64,000 bases of DNA from an uncultured cyanobacterium (GTDB taxonomy: Bacteria > Cyanobacteriota > Cyanobacteriia > Cyanobacteriales > Nostocaceae): the NCBI GenBank assembly GCA_903903925.1, contig CAIVAU010000116.1:1-64000 (forward strand). Direction: 5' to 3'. Made by a program: the position numbers and the translations under genes. The notes under the pieces are model-generated. The model ran no database searches. It saw only the letters and a list, made by a program, of their open reading frames with translations, and had not been told where the DNA came from. Shown piece after piece: positions 15,018-25,031 of the stretch (its first letter is position 1; the number at the start of each line of letters is the position of its first letter).

Positions 15018-17579
15018 TCACGTCAAAATCGCCCCACTCATCAACCGCTCATTCCGATACTTCAACTCTTCTTTCATCAAATACCAACGTTCCAAAGTAG
15101 CATCCATCTCTATCACCTTTTCCGCTGCTTGCCGTGCTAAAATCAAAATCTCCTCATCCTCCACTAAACTTGCTAGCGTAAAATCTGGCACTCCCGATTG
15201 ACGAGTTCCCAAGACTTGACCAGGACCACGAAAACGCATATCCATTTCCGAGATAAAAAAGCCATCTTGCGACTGTTCCAACACCTTCAGCCGCTGCTGA
15301 GCATCAGGGCTTTTGGAACTACTCATCAACAGACAGTAGGACTGTGCAACACCACGACCGACACGCCCCCGCAGTTGGTGTAACTGAGATAAGCCAAAGC
15401 GTTCAGCATTTTCAATGAGCATGACTGTTGCGTTTGGCACATCTACCCCAACTTCAACCACAGTAGTAGAAACTAGGATTTGCGTCTGGTTCTCACGAAA
15501 TTTACTAATCGCTTCGTCCTTTTGGGCTGAAGTCATGCGACCGTGAAGCAGCCCGACCTGAAACTCAGGGAAAATGCTTTCCTGTAACTTTTGATGCTCC
15601 TCCACCGCCGATCGCACCTCCAGCTTTTCCGATTCTTCAACCAAGGGCAAAACTACATAAACTTGCCGTCCTTGGGCAATTTCCCGCTTAATAAGATCGT
15701 AAGCATGAGTACGTTCCTGAGCCGATAGGACTGTTGTCTGAATCTTTTGCCGTCCTGGTGGTAACTCATCAATTTGACTCACATCCAAATCTCCGTGGAT
15801 TGTCAGCGCCAAGGTCCGAGGAATGGGAGTTGCTGTCATAGTTAACACATGGGGTTGCTCGCCTTTTTGCTGCAACCGTGCCCGTTGTTCAACCCCAAAG
15901 CGATGTTGCTCATCAATCACAACCAAACCCAGTCGTTGAAAATTAACTGGGTCTTGAATTAAGGCATGAGTCCCCACTAAAAGAGGCAATTCACCAGTTT
16001 CTAGCTGGGCATGAATTTGTCGCCTTTTTCTTACTTTAGTCGATCCAGTCAGTAATTCTACTGATAAATGCATGAGGTTAAACCAGCTGACTAACTTACG
16101 GTAATGCTGTTCTGCCAACACCTCTGTAGGAGCCATCAGTGCTGCTTGGTAGCCAGATTGAATCGCAGTAAGGATGGCAATCACGGCAACAACGGTCTTC
16201 CCAGACCCAACATCCCCTTGCACAAGACGATTCATCGGTGAGGGTTTCTGCAAGTCATTGAGAATGTCGTTGAGGACTCTAGTTTGAGCATCAGTAAGTT
16301 TAAACGGCAAGATGTCATAGAATTTTTCTACTAGCTCACCTCTAGGGGCAAGAATAGCGCTCGTTTGAATTTCTCGCGCTTTGTGCTGACGCTGAAGTAA
16401 CCCAAGTTGCAGGTAGAAAAATTCATCAAAAACGAGGCGACGACGGGCAGTTTGCAAGGTGGCGCTGTCTGAAGGAAAATGGATGTTGGCGATCGCATCT
16501 TTCAATTCCATCAAACTATACTTAGTCCGTAAACCACTCGGTAACGGATCTTTGAGGTTGACAGTGGAGGGCAAAACAGCAGTTACCACCTGTCGAACTA
16601 GGTCTGCCCCCACCCCCTCCGTCAAAGTATAAATCGGCACAACCCGACCGATAGTCAGTGATTCTATCGAATCTCCTGGATTTGCCAAAACTTCAATTTC
16701 TGGATCTTCTAACACCAGACCATATTTACTTTCTTTCACCAACCCACACGCCGCCACCATCGCACCTTCTAGGTATTGGCGCTTCAAACTTTCTTGCCAA
16801 GCGCGACTGCTAAAGCGTGTACCAGCGAAAAATCGGCTAATTTTGATTTGACCTGTTTTATCCCGCAGCACCAAATCTAGAATTGTTAATTTTTTGTTGC
16901 GAGGGCTAGTAAAGCAGTTACAACGCTTCACCTTTGCCACGATCGTCACCGTCTGTCCCGCCTCCAACTCCTGAATATTCACCTGACGCGCATAGTCAAT
17001 GTGGTCTCGGGGATAGTAAAAAAGCACGTCGCGCACTGTGTGTAAACCAAGACGCCCTAACTTATCAGCTTTTCTGGCACCTATTTCTGGTAAATCACTC
17101 AATTTTTGGTCGATTTTGGCAGCCAGTCTCTTGCTTACTTCAGCAACAATTGGAGATGTTTGAATTCGGGAGTAGGGAGAGGCGGGAGTGGGGAGAGTGT
17201 GGGGAGTGTGGGGAGTGTGGGGAGTGTATTTGTCTGTTTCTATTTCTCCTCCTATTTCCCCTACTCCCAATTCTCTACTCTCCACTCCCTCTCCTCTCCC
17301 TTCAGTTACTTGCTGTAGTTGATGTAGATAAGAGCAAGTCTCGGCTACCAAGTTTTGTCTGTCTTCCACTCCCAGATTTGGATAGCCAGCAAATTGAGCC
17401 GCCAGTTCTTGCCAACGACGGCGTTCAATGTTAGGCAAGGCAGTGGGGAATTTGCCGAAAGTCAGAGTGAGAAACTCACTGAAGCAGTATTGCCTACCCA
17501 CCAAATCAGTGAAACCCTGTTCTGCCTCTATTGCCAAGGCTTTCTGCAATCTTAACCAATCTGGTTTGTCATTAGTCAT
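15018..17579 (-). CDS. recG: ATP-dependent DNA helicase RecG
   Basis: RecG reverses stalled replication forks and processes branched recombination intermediates. The 853-residue protein has an N-terminal cyanobacterial extension, a wedge/OB domain (roughly 165-330) and the superfamily 2 helicase core: GDVGSGKTVVAV (Walker A), VIDEQHRFGVEQR (Walker B, DEQH), TATPIPRT (motif III) and QLHQLRGRVGRG (motif VI). Residues about 93-137, between the extension and the wedge domain, are low-complexity sequence ending in repeated PHT triplets and match no RecG domain; they are encoded by a short tandem array. The gene reads away from a heptad array at its 5' side. The helicase domains are intact, so I expect function to be kept. 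Confidence 0.97.
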   Translation of the reverse strand: MTNDKPDWLRLQKALAIEAEQGFTDLVGRQYCFSEFLTLTFGKFPTALPNIERRRWQELAAQFAGYPNLGVEDRQNLVAETCSYLHQLQQVTEGRGEGVESRELGVGEIGGEIETDKYTPHTPHTPHTLPTPASPYSRIQTSPIVAEVSKRLAAKIDQKLSDLPEIGARKADKLGRLGLHTVRDVLFYYPRDHIDYARQVNIQELEAGQTVTIVAKVKRCNCFTSPRNKKLTILDLVLRDKTGQIKISRFFAGTRFSSRAWQESLKRQYLEGAMVAACGLVKESKYGLVLEDPEIEVLANPGDSIESLTIGRVVPIYTLTEGVGADLVRQVVTAVLPSTVNLKDPLPSGLRTKYSLMELKDAIANIHFPSDSATLQTARRRLVFDEFFYLQLGLLQRQHKAREIQTSAILAPRGELVEKFYDILPFKLTDAQTRVLNDILNDLQKPSPMNRLVQGDVGSGKTVVAVIAILTAIQSGYQAALMAPTEVLAEQHYRKLVSWFNLMHLSVELLTGSTKVRKRRQIHAQLETGELPLLVGTHALIQDPVNFQRLGLVVIDEQHRFGVEQRARLQQKGEQPHVLTMTATPIPRTLALTIHGDLDVSQIDELPPGRQKIQTTVLSAQERTHAYDLIKREIAQGRQVYVVLPLVEESEKLEVRSAVEEHQKLQESIFPEFQVGLLHGRMTSAQKDEAISKFRENQTQILVSTTVVEVGVDVPNATVMLIENAERFGLSQLHQLRGRVGRGVAQSYCLLMSSSKSPDAQQRLKVLEQSQDGFFISEMDMRFRGPGQVLGTRQSGVPDFTLASLVEDEEILILARQAAEKVIEMDATLERWYLMKEELKYRNERLMSGAILT
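17169..17303. repeat. In-frame repeat insert inside recG
   Basis: On the plus strand this is a run of GGGAGTGTG units followed by TCTCCTCCTATTTCCCC-like heptads, the same composition as the intergenic arrays. Its length keeps the recG frame open and adds roughly 45 residues between domains. Confidence 0.8.
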
Positions 17580-17722
<143 letters not shown>

Positions 17723-17735
<13 letters not shown>

Positions 17736-18685
17736 ACCCAACTAGCCCGCCATGCTGATTCAGCTTCAGCAATTAGCCGTTCATGTTGTTTTTTTTGATA
17801 CTCCTGTCCTAGTTTATTTAGTTTAGCTAGGACTATGCGAATCTGCTTGCGCTGAGACGACAGAGCCGCATCGGCAAATTCAATTTCCCCAAGCCGTAGG
17901 TTTATAGCCATGATCTGTGTCAGCTTGGAATGTTCTGATTGCCGCCCATTTTCAATTTCAATGACCAAACTTAGTAAATTAGGTGGTCCTGGCATGACCT
18001 CCGCAGATGATTCTGATGCAGCAGCCGCAGCTTCCAAAATCTGTTCTGGTAATTTTTTTGGTAATATCCCAGCTTTTTGCAGTAAAAGATTAGTTTCGCG
18101 AGAAACCTTTTTCAGTATCTTGTATGTCCCCTTCTCCAAATTCTGTTGCCATATCGCTAGTTCTGTAGGAGAAAAAGACGTCAGGGGGGTCAGGGAAGTT
18201 GGGAGTTTTGGCGAGACGTGATTTATTGCATCTGGAGTATGGTCGGGAAAGTTAGTCGGAGGAAAAGGGAAAGAAAAATGAATTTGCTCATCCTCCTCAT
18301 CTCCTTCATCTCCTTCATCTCCTTCATCTCCTTCATCTCCTTCATCCGCCTCATCTCCTTCATCTCCCTCATCCGCCTCATCTCCCTCATCTCCCTCATC
18401 CTTCTGACGTATACTCAGATTTAGCAACTCTTCAGATGCTTGTTGACCCAACTTGCGAATGGCTTGTTGCAATTGTTGCCTCTGATTCAAGGACAAACTC
18501 AGGAAGTTGTCGGGATACCCCTGAGTACACAGGTGATAAGTCGCCAGAATTAACTGCTGTCGCAAGGCTTGCCCTAAAGCAGTTAAATAACCGGTATCAG
18601 CACTTTGAAGTTCTGTGGCGATCGCACGTGTCGCCTCTTCTAGTGCTAAGATGTCCCGTTCGATTCGCTCTATAGCTCTTGCCAT
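17723..18685 (-). CDS. Hypothetical helical protein with acidic repeat insert
   Basis: This 320-residue protein begins with a helix (ARAIERIERDILALEEAT) and stays helical to residue 95. Residues 96-134 are a run of DEGDEG and DEADEG units, followed by a phenylalanine/proline-rich stretch. The C-terminal 150 residues are again helical (ELAIWQQNLEKGTYKILKKV and later RKQIRIVLAKLNKLGQEYQ) and probably form the conserved part. I recognise no named domain. Position next to recG and tsf is what I would expect in Nostoc-type genomes. The final residues DEL and the stop are encoded by the ATAATTC array. The acidic run is repeat DNA (18284-18400), so its length may vary between strains. Confidence 0.7.
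18284..18400. repeat. Acidic-codon tandem array
   Basis: CTCCTTCAT nonamers, with CCGCCTCAT and CTCCCTCAT variants, are repeated about a dozen times. On the minus strand they encode the DEGDEG/DEADEG run. A nine-base unit keeps the frame whatever the copy number. Confidence 0.92.
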
Positions 18686-18737
18686 ATCTTCTTATGTTTG
18701 TCCACCATATGGTACAAATGTACCCATATATTTTAAA

Positions 18738-18816
18738 ATAATTAACAATCAGGATTTACTAAAATCCTGATTGTTAATAAAAGACAGGTCAACCTGATTA
18801 TGCTTGACCTGTCTTG
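18738..18816 (-). terminator. Double hairpin downstream of tsf
   Basis: Read on the minus strand after tsf, AAGACAGGTCAA pairs with TTGACCTGTCTT (18781-18816), followed by AACAATCAGGATTT pairing with its complement (18738-18775) and a T-rich tail. Either could stop tsf transcripts before the next gene. Confidence 0.65.
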
Positions 18817-18869
18817 ACAAGAGTCATTTGTCCTTTGTTCTTTTTCCTGACTGATGACTAACGACTATT

Positions 18870-19529
18870 TTACTTGCTGCCCACTTGTGCAGCGACCTCA
18901 TCAGCAAAGTTGGTTTCTTGCTTCTCAATGCCTTCTCCTAAGATAAAGCGGACGAAGCGCCGAATTTGGATGTTTTCGCCGAGTTGGGCAACTGATTGCT
19001 TAACCAGTTCTTCTACAGTGATACTTTGATCGCGAATAAAAGGCTGATCCAGCAAAGTTAGTTCTTTCAGACGTTTCTCAATCCGTCCCTGAACAATTTT
19101 TTCTTTAACTGCATCGGGCTTATTCGCTATGTCATCCCGTCCCATTTCAATGTCTTTTTCTTTCTGAGCGACTTCAGGAGGGATATCAGATACCTTAACG
19201 TACTCCACATTAGGACAAGCCGCAACTTGCATGGCAACATTTCGTACTAAGGTTTGGAATTCCTCGCGACGGGCTACAAAGTCAGTCTCGCAGTTGACTT
19301 CTACCAACACACCGACTCTACCGCCAGTGTGAATGTAGCTACCTACCAGACCTTCCGCGACCACCCGGTCTGCTTTTGACCCAGCTTTGGCGATCCCCTT
19401 TTTCCTGAGCCATTCTTCCGATTTCACCAGGTCACCACTATTTTCTAGCAGTGCCTTTTTGCAGTCCATCATGCCAGCACCAGTTTTTTGGCGTAGCGCT
19501 TGGACGATTTTCGCAGATATTTCCGCCAT
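18870..19529 (-). CDS. tsf: Translation elongation factor Ts
   Basis: EF-Ts exchanges GDP for GTP on EF-Tu (encoded at 44024). The 219-residue protein starts [26 protein letters not shown], the standard UBA-like domain, and has the core TDFVAR motif (about 81-86). It is shorter than the E. coli form, lacking part of the second core subdomain, which is usual in cyanobacteria. It lies downstream of rpsB on the same strand, the normal rpsB-tsf order, but the spacer holds a 170-bp repeat element and could uncouple the two. A heptad-like stretch follows its stop directly. Confidence 0.97.
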   Translation of the reverse strand: MAEISAKIVQALRQKTGAGMMDCKKALLENSGDLVKSEEWLRKKGIAKAGSKADRVVAEGLVGSYIHTGGRVGVLVEVNCETDFVARREEFQTLVRNVAMQVAACPNVEYVKVSDIPPEVAQKEKDIEMGRDDIANKPDAVKEKIVQGRIEKRLKELTLLDQPFIRDQSITVEELVKQSVAQLGENIQIRRFVRFILGEGIEKQETNFADEVAAQVGSK

Positions 19530-19656
19530 TTTGCCTCAATTCCTACTTGACTGACAATTTTCAGGACTCACTGACTTTCAGTATTTCTATCTTACTTAGA
19601 AGCTCTGAAGAACCTATTTTCATTGTTTCTTCAGCAATTTGACAGAAATATTTACA

Positions 19657-19830
19657 GAAGAATACAGGAGTCAGGAGCCAGAATACACCTTGGGTATTCT
19701 TTAGACTAGTAGTTGAGAGCCCCCGATTTAAACCCTTGGAGATCGAGGAAAATTTTACCTTACCTGAAAACCCTGATTTCAGGCATAGGGCATTCTGACC
19801 CCTTACTCCTGACTCCTGACTCCTGACTCC
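19657..19830. repeat. Heptad-flanked intergenic element (copy 1)
   Basis: AGAATACAGGAGTCAGGAG opens the element; a core with CCCGATTTAAACCC-like partial dyad symmetry follows; TACTCCTGACTCCTGACTCC closes it in opposite orientation. The ends can pair over about 20 bases. It separates rpsB from tsf. Confidence 0.75.
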
Positions 19831-19903
19831 TTTTTACACATTAGATTCTAGGATGGACAAAGGCTTCCGGTCGAATTTTGTGTAATTAATTTTGGTTGAC
19901 GAC

Positions 19904-20698
19904 TTATTCTTCTTCCTCATCGTCAGGAATTAGCGAGTCAGTATACTCAGTTTCGTCGTATTCGTATTCTTCCTCAGAACCGTCGTAATCTTCGTATTCT
20001 TCTTCTCCATCCAATTGTCCGTGACGACCTTCATAGATGGCATCCGCCAACTTACCTACGATTAACTTAATCGACCGGATGGCGTCGTCATTTGCTGGAA
20101 TCGGAATATCGACTACATCCGGATCACAGTTTGTATCCAACATGGACACTATCGGAATTCCTAGTTTTTGGCATTCTTGAACTGCGTTATATTCCCGCCG
20201 TTGGTCTACAATCACCACCACGTCGGGGACTTTTCGCATAGTTTTAATGCCACCCAGGTATTTCTGAAGTTTCGCCATTTCCCGACGTAGCATGGAAGCT
20301 TCTTTTTTTGGCAATAAATCTAAAGCCCCGCTTTCTTCCCGACGTTCTAAGTCTTTGAGCCGATCTACACGAGTTTTAATCGTCGTCCAGTTGGTGAGCA
20401 TTCCACCCAACCAACGCTGGTTGATATAATGAGAACCGCAACGGGCAGCTTCTTGGGCTATAATCCCTGCTGCTTGTCGCTTAGTGCCAACAAACAGGAA
20501 TTTCTTGCCAGATTCTGCATTTGAGCGCATGTAGCTATAAGCATCTTCCATTAACTGGGCAGTCTGCACCAAGTCAATGATATGGACTCCATTGCGGGAG
20601 GTGTAAATATAAGGAGCCATCTTCGGATTCCACCTGCGGGTTTGGTGTCCAAAGTGAACCCCGGACTCCATCATTTGAGCCAATGAAACGACTGGCAT
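19904..20698 (-). CDS. rpsB: 30S ribosomal protein S2
   Basis: S2 binds the head-body junction of the small subunit and recruits S1. I place the start at ATG 20696-20698 ([19 protein letters not shown]), where S2 alignments begin, although an upstream in-frame ATG at 20791 would add 31 residues without homology. The standard S2 blocks are present: [39 protein letters not shown]. The C-terminus carries about 35 mostly acidic residues ([20 protein letters not shown] and on) beyond the usual end, as in many cyanobacteria. First gene of rpsB-tsf. Confidence 0.97.
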   Translation of the reverse strand: MPVVSLAQMMESGVHFGHQTRRWNPKMAPYIYTSRNGVHIIDLVQTAQLMEDAYSYMRSNAESGKKFLFVGTKRQAAGIIAQEAARCGSHYINQRWLGGMLTNWTTIKTRVDRLKDLERREESGALDLLPKKEASMLRREMAKLQKYLGGIKTMRKVPDVVVIVDQRREYNAVQECQKLGIPIVSMLDTNCDPDVVDIPIPANDDAIRSIKLIVGKLADAIYEGRHGQLDGEEEYEDYDGSEEEYEYDETEYTDSLIPDDEEEE

Positions 20699-20912
20699 AT
20701 CTTTTGTTACTCCTATTCGGGTTAATCCTCCATCCAGGCGTATTTCCAAAATCGGAAACACCCGAATTCCCAGATGTGCGAGATTAGACAACCCCCTTAG
20801 TCTAACACAAAAACAATGTTATAGTTGTTTTTCACTAACCAGCCCTTAGAGCAAGTCTACGGAACTCTAGCGGCTCTAGAATAGAAGAGAAGTTGTTCGT
20901 TCAAAAATTGCG

Positions 20913-21152
20913 ATGATTAGTCCGCAGCAGGTTGAGGCAATGATCAAGGCGGAAATGCCAGACGCCCAAATTCAGGTACAAGACTTGACTGGTGGTGGTG
21001 ACCACTATCAAGTAACAGTGGTTTCATCGCAGTTTGAAGGTAAGGGACTAGTACAACAGCACCAGTTAGTCTATGCTGCACTGAAGCAGGCGATGTCTAC
21101 TGAAGCGATTCATGCCTTGGCACTAAAAACATCCACTCCTTCTGAATTATGA
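20913..21152 (+). CDS. BolA-family protein
   Basis: The 79-residue protein has the BolA fold: a helix [18 protein letters not shown], then [21 protein letters not shown] and an HQLVYAAL helix. Its invariant histidines fit a role in holding a [2Fe-2S] cluster with a monothiol glutaredoxin, and that glutaredoxin is the next gene (21245), so the pair makes functional sense as an iron-sulfur or redox-sensing complex. The last codons (SEL, stop) lie in an ATTATGA tandem array. Confidence 0.9.
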   Translation: MISPQQVEAMIKAEMPDAQIQVQDLTGGGDHYQVTVVSSQFEGKGLVQQHQLVYAALKQAMSTEAIHALALKTSTPSEL

Positions 21153-21185
21153 ATTATGAATTATGAATTATGAATTCATAATTTT
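21147..21185. repeat. ATTATGA tandem array at bolA stop
   Basis: Four to five GAATTAT heptads overlap the end of the bolA-like gene and supply its TGA. The array ends in an inverted ATTCATAATT, so the sequence can fold on itself. Confidence 0.85.
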
Positions 21186-21244
21186 AACTTTTCACTGCTC
21201 AGTGTTAAATTTTTACGATGAATGTAGAATAGGGACAAAAAACC

Positions 21245-21568
21245 ATGACACCAGAAGTTAAAGCGCAAATCGACGATTTGGTAACAAACAACAAGATTTT
21301 TGTTTTCATGAAGGGAAACAAATTGATGCCCCAGTGTGGTTTTTCCAACAACGTAGTGCAGATTCTCAATACGTTGGGAGTACCCTTTGAGACTATTGAC
21401 GTTTTAGACAACGCCGAAATCCGTCAGGGAATTAAAGAATATTCCAACTGGCCAACAATTCCCCAAGTGTATATCGATGGTAAGTTCGTGGGGGGTTCTG
21501 ACATCTTAATTGAAATGTACAGGAAAGGCGAATTGCAGCAACTTGTGGAAGTTGCTCTAGCTTCGTAA
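21245..21568 (+). CDS. grxD: Monothiol glutaredoxin (Grx4 type)
   Basis: The 107-residue protein has the CGFS active site ([12 protein letters not shown], near residue 31), KGNKLMPQ ahead of it, [19 protein letters not shown] and a C-terminal EVALAS. CGFS glutaredoxins carry a glutathione-ligated [2Fe-2S] cluster and donate it to other proteins or to BolA. The neighbouring upstream gene is BolA, separated by about 90 bp with an array between; both are read in the same direction. A strong hairpin follows (21664-21710). Start ATG at 21245. Confidence 0.95.
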   Translation: MTPEVKAQIDDLVTNNKIFVFMKGNKLMPQCGFSNNVVQILNTLGVPFETIDVLDNAEIRQGIKEYSNWPTIPQVYIDGKFVGGSDILIEMYRKGELQQLVEVALAS

Positions 21569-21663
21569 CATTTTTTAAGTTTACCAACTCCTCCTTTGTA
21601 TCCTCTTGGTCTGTTTGAAGGTGGAGAGAAAGTCAAATTAAAAGCGGCTGGATGCTTAATGTT

Positions 21664-21710
21664 TGAGCTAGTCCTCTGACTTATAGTTAGAGGACTGGCT
21701 CAATTTTTCA
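21664..21710 (+). terminator. Intrinsic terminator of bolA-grxD
   Basis: GAGCTAGTCCTCT and AGAGGACTGGCTC form a 13-bp stem (one G-U pair) around a short loop, followed by AATTTTTC. This is a textbook intrinsic terminator on the plus strand. Confidence 0.9.
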
Positions 21711-21862
21711 TGGAGTGGGGAGTGGGGAATTTTATTCCTAACTCCTAACTCCAAAGAAATGTCTCCAAAAAATCATACCATTTCAGTGTTGACTGGAGCA
21801 GATAATATGCTAGAATCATCTGCGTTGCTTAGCGATTACTCTTAATAACCGAGTCAAGGGTA

Positions 21863-22105
21863 TTAATAGTAGTCTGGCTGTGGTTGCGTCATTTCAAAGT
21901 TCGATGCATCGTATAAATAGCGGGTTGCTTCCTCCTCTAAGCGATGGATCAAAAAAGGTTCAATGGCGTGACTATTTCGCAGGGCGGCTAAATAGCCATC
22001 TAGAAACATCCGCATATCATCAGTCCGATAACCGCGATTCCATAACTCGACGAGGGCGTCGGTGAGTTTTTGGTAATAGCGAATGGTTTGTGTGTCTTGG
22101 AGCAT
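21863..22105 (-). CDS. DUF6761-type conserved cyanobacterial protein
   Basis: The 80-residue protein (start ATG 22103-22105) has RYYQKLTDALVELWNRGYRT, DMRMFLDGYLAALRNS and HRLEEEATRYLYDAS, a block that I recognise from small conserved cyanobacterial proteins of unknown function. It is helical and soluble with no motif pointing to a reaction. It is transcribed alone. A heptad-flanked element lies 45 bp upstream, which may carry or disturb its promoter. Confidence 0.8.
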   Translation of the reverse strand: MLQDTQTIRYYQKLTDALVELWNRGYRTDDMRMFLDGYLAALRNSHAIEPFLIHRLEEEATRYLYDASNFEMTQPQPDYY

Positions 22106-22149
22106 AACTGCTTTAGAAATCTGTTTGGTGTGAGAACTGTAAATTATCG

Positions 22150-22280
22150 TAAGAATTCAGGAGTCAGGAGTCAGAATTTATAGGCGTTCGCTATCTGTCT
22201 TAACTCTTCTTAGACCGCGACTGTTATCGCTCGATTCCTTAACAATTCTGACGGATGTATTCTGACGGATGTATTCTTAC
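22150..22280. repeat. Heptad-flanked intergenic element (copy 2)
   Basis: GTAAGAATTCAGGAGTCAGG at the left faces GACGGATGTATTCTTAC at the right, giving a terminal inverted repeat of 11 bases with one mismatch. The inner parts (GTCAGAATTTAT on the left, TTAACAATTCTGAC on the right) match the element at 59213-59423. Confidence 0.78.
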
Positions 22281-22824
22281 AAATTATCCAAGCTGGAATG
22301 GAAATAATTGCTCATAGCTTGACATCAGATCAAAACAAATACTCTCCTTTGGGAAAACACCCAAAAGCAGCTATAACATAGCTTAATCCTATTCCAGAAC
22401 ACAGGAAATGGGACGATTTTAGTAAGCTATTTTTATAATTATCTTTACTAAAAGCTGAATTGTACTGGGGGGTGTGAGCACTATTTGATGCTCGAACGGA
22501 GGTACTTTCACGATCAAACTATCAGAAACCCCAGATAGACAATAGCTTTTTTAGTCAGAGCGCTTCGGTAAATTGCACCTAGTTAAAAGTAAAATATGTC
22601 ATTAGACGCATCTGAAACAACTATAACAACAATTTTGAAGAAACTGTAACAAAAATTTAAGAACATGACTAACTCGGCTTTGGGCAAGGCATGAGTTTAA
22701 TACTTAGGTAGCTTTGGTATGAGTAAATTTCAAACAGAAGACCGTTGAGGTAACAAGGGTTACAAAACCTTGGACATAGGCTTTGCTACCTTGAAAGTCA
22801 TGCACGCTAAGGAATCTTGTTGCC
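22281..22824. other. Long upstream region of response regulator
   Basis: About 540 bp without a plausible gene. It starts at the end of the repeat element and is AT-rich. No clear structured element or operator stands out; the promoter of the response regulator gene should be here. Confidence 0.4.
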
Positions 22825-23585
22825 GTGGGTTCGGTTTGTATTGAAATCGTTGAGGGAAATCCCCATCTGAGGTCGCTGCTAGGCTGGCACTTACAACAAC
22901 TTGACTATAGGGTGCATCAAGCAGCAAGTATTTATCAAGCAAGGGAAGTGTTTCTAAGCCATCAACCAACACTGGTCATCCTCGACGCTGATCTACCTGA
23001 TAGTGATGGCGTGGAGTTTTGCCATTGGTTGCATCGTCAGCAGCAGCCTTTAATTTTAATGCTCTCTGCCCGCAGTAATGAAGCTGATATCGTTGCAGGT
23101 TTGAAGGCAGGCGCAGACGATTACCTCAGCAAACCTTTCGGTATGCAAGAATTTCTGGCACGGGTAGAGGCACTCATTCGGCGCAAGCGCACACCCGTTG
23201 CACCAGCATATCTAGATTATGGCGCTCTACAAATTGATTTAGTACAGCGTCGTGTTCGCTTTCAAGGGGAGTTCATCGACTTAACACCTCAAGAATTTAG
23301 TTTACTGTACGTTTTGGCCCAAGCTGGAGGTTCCCCTCTATCTAGGTCAGAATTACTAAGACGTGCTTGGCCAGACGCGATCGATAATCCACGTACTATA
23401 GATACCCACGTTCTATCACTTCGGAAGAAAGTTGAACTTGATCCAAGACAACCCAGCTTGATTCAGACCATCCGTAATGTCGGATACAGGTTTAATATGG
23501 AAATTATAAATACCAATATTCCACAGTCACAAATAAAGTTAGCTGCTAAAGAGAGATTCAGTAATCAACGTTCAACGGTTAGTCA

Positions 23586-23589
<4 letters not shown>
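22825..23589 (+). CDS. OmpR/PhoB-family response regulator
   Basis: The 254-residue protein has a receiver domain (1-120) with phospho-acceptor D54 in LVILDADLPDSDG, S81 and K103, and a winged-helix DNA-binding domain (about 130-230) with the PhoB-type block ELLRRAWPDAIDNPRTIDTHVLSLRKK shortened here. The N-terminal acidic pocket is unusual: EGN replaces the normal double-acid motif, leaving only E10, so magnesium binding and phosphorylation may be weak or absent. GTG at 22825 is the best start, with AAGGA upstream. A family member in cyanobacteria, but I cannot assign a named regulator. No histidine kinase is nearby. Its stop lies in a heptad array. Confidence 0.88.
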
Positions 23590-23690
<101 letters not shown>

Positions 23691-23706
23691 TTTTAACAAC
23701 TAACAA

Positions 23707-24489
23707 TTAACAAAATTCAAAATCCTCTTGCGCTTGTGCTTGCATTAAAGTTTCTCGTAAGTTATCCCAATCTATAAGTGACGCTTTTTGATTTGTTAAC
23801 AACCGACCTTGCTGTAGGTGTAACAGATGCGTACAAAACTTCTGGGCTTGCTCCATCTGTTGATTTACCATCAGAATTGTCGTACGATCGCTTTGCGTAA
23901 GCTGAGTTAATACATCTAATAAACGGAAAGACGTACTGACATCTAAAGCAGAAGTTGGTTCGTCTAATAATAAAATTTTCGGCTGGATAACTAAAGCACG
24001 TGCGATCGCCACCAACTGTCTTTGTCCAACAGAAAGTTGCACCTCAGTCCGCCCTAACCAATCATTCGGAATTTGCAACTGTTCCATCCAGTAACTCACG
24101 CGTTGCTGAATTGTTTGTTTGGGTAAACCACGCAAAACTAGTGGATAAGCCAACGCTTCTTTTACTGTCATTCCCAACAGCTTAGATTCTTGCGCTACGA
24201 GTGTCACAGAGGTACGTAGCTGCAAAACAGGAATTTGACGATACTCTTGATTTTCTAGATAAATTTTACCGCTTGTGGGTTCACTTAGGCGATTTAAGAG
24301 GCGTAATAGCTGAGTCTTTCCAGCACCAGATGGTCCAACAATGGCAATGCGATCGCCTTCATATACCTCAAAGGAAATATCTTGCAATATCGGGTGTCCT
24401 GGCAGGTTTTCTTTATGCTGAATTTTCAGCTTTGTCAATAAATTAACTTGCGCCAGCCGTAATTGGGCTAGTGGATTCATAGAAGTCAT
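23707..24489 (-). CDS. ABC transporter ATP-binding protein
   Basis: The 260-residue ATPase has Walker A GPSGAGKTQ (52-60), the signature SVGQRQLVAIARAL, Walker B ILLLDEPTSALD and an H-loop replaced by NQQ (MVNQQMEQ), which is unusual because a histidine normally sits there. I start at ATG 24487-24489, which overlaps the upstream stop as ATGA, rather than the in-frame ATG at 24567. The family may serve an iron or phosphonate-type importer or a FetA/YbbL-like exporter; I cannot say. It is coupled to two membrane protein genes (24486-25019 and 25032-25472), which could form the membrane part, although neither looks like a standard permease. Confidence 0.85.
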   Translation of the reverse strand: MTSMNPLAQLRLAQVNLLTKLKIQHKENLPGHPILQDISFEVYEGDRIAIVGPSGAGKTQLLRLLNRLSEPTSGKIYLENQEYRQIPVLQLRTSVTLVAQESKLLGMTVKEALAYPLVLRGLPKQTIQQRVSYWMEQLQIPNDWLGRTEVQLSVGQRQLVAIARALVIQPKILLLDEPTSALDVSTSFRLLDVLTQLTQSDRTTILMVNQQMEQAQKFCTHLLHLQQGRLLTNQKASLIDWDNLRETLMQAQAQEDFEFC

Positions 24490-25019
24490 CCGATAGCTGT
24501 GGTGATTGTCCAACCATCTACCAGCAGCAGCAACAGTGTGAACCCCAGTAAAATCAAATACATCCACGGTTGCGCTAAAGGGTAAACATCTGTTGTATCA
24601 ATTCCTGTTTTTGCTTGAACTTGCCTTACCAGTTGGGCAAAACCTGCGACACGCATCGGTAGTAAATAGGCTTTCTCCTCTTTACTAACAAAGTAGTAAA
24701 CTAGCCCTCCTTGACCAGTAGTGCGGGGTTTTAACTCTTTCACCTCCGACCAGGATAGCGACCACCCTTGCCGAAAAAATCGTGGTACCCAATTCGGATA
24801 AGCTACCTGAATACCCTGGTCATCTAAAATAACGCATTCACTCAAAGCTGCATAGAGAGCAACTAACCCAATACTAATACCTACCCACAGTAATCCTGGG
24901 GGTACTGGGGAGTCGGTTACTTCAGACAAAAAAGGTAATGGGGCTGTGAGTGATACATATAGACTTAGCAATGTGATCCGAATCAACGGAGATAGGTGAA
25001 AAACAGAAGGTGATGCCAT
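24486..25019 (-). CDS. Conserved membrane protein, PH-like middle
   Basis: The 177-residue protein has two hydrophobic segments near the N-terminus (LIRITLLSLYVSL and LLWVGISIGLVALYAAL) and one at the C-terminus (MYLILLGFTLLLLLVDGW). Between them, ILDDQGIQVAYPNW through SEVKELKPRT resembles the membrane-proximal PH-like segments in small cyanobacterial proteins. No catalytic motif is seen. Its stop overlaps the start of the ABC ATPase gene (ATGA) and it begins 12 bp after the end of the DUF4079-like gene, so the three form one operon. Confidence 0.75.
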   Translation of the reverse strand: MASPSVFHLSPLIRITLLSLYVSLTAPLPFLSEVTDSPVPPGLLWVGISIGLVALYAALSECVILDDQGIQVAYPNWVPRFFRQGWSLSWSEVKELKPRTTGQGGLVYYFVSKEEKAYLLPMRVAGFAQLVRQVQAKTGIDTTDVYPLAQPWMYLILLGFTLLLLLVDGWTITTAIG

Positions 25020-25031
25020 AGATTTGATATG

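Noticed and set aside
17910..18424. Plus-strand frames rich in serine or isoleucine opposite the 320-residue gene
   Set aside because: Antisense shadows created by the acidic repeat; no independent signal.
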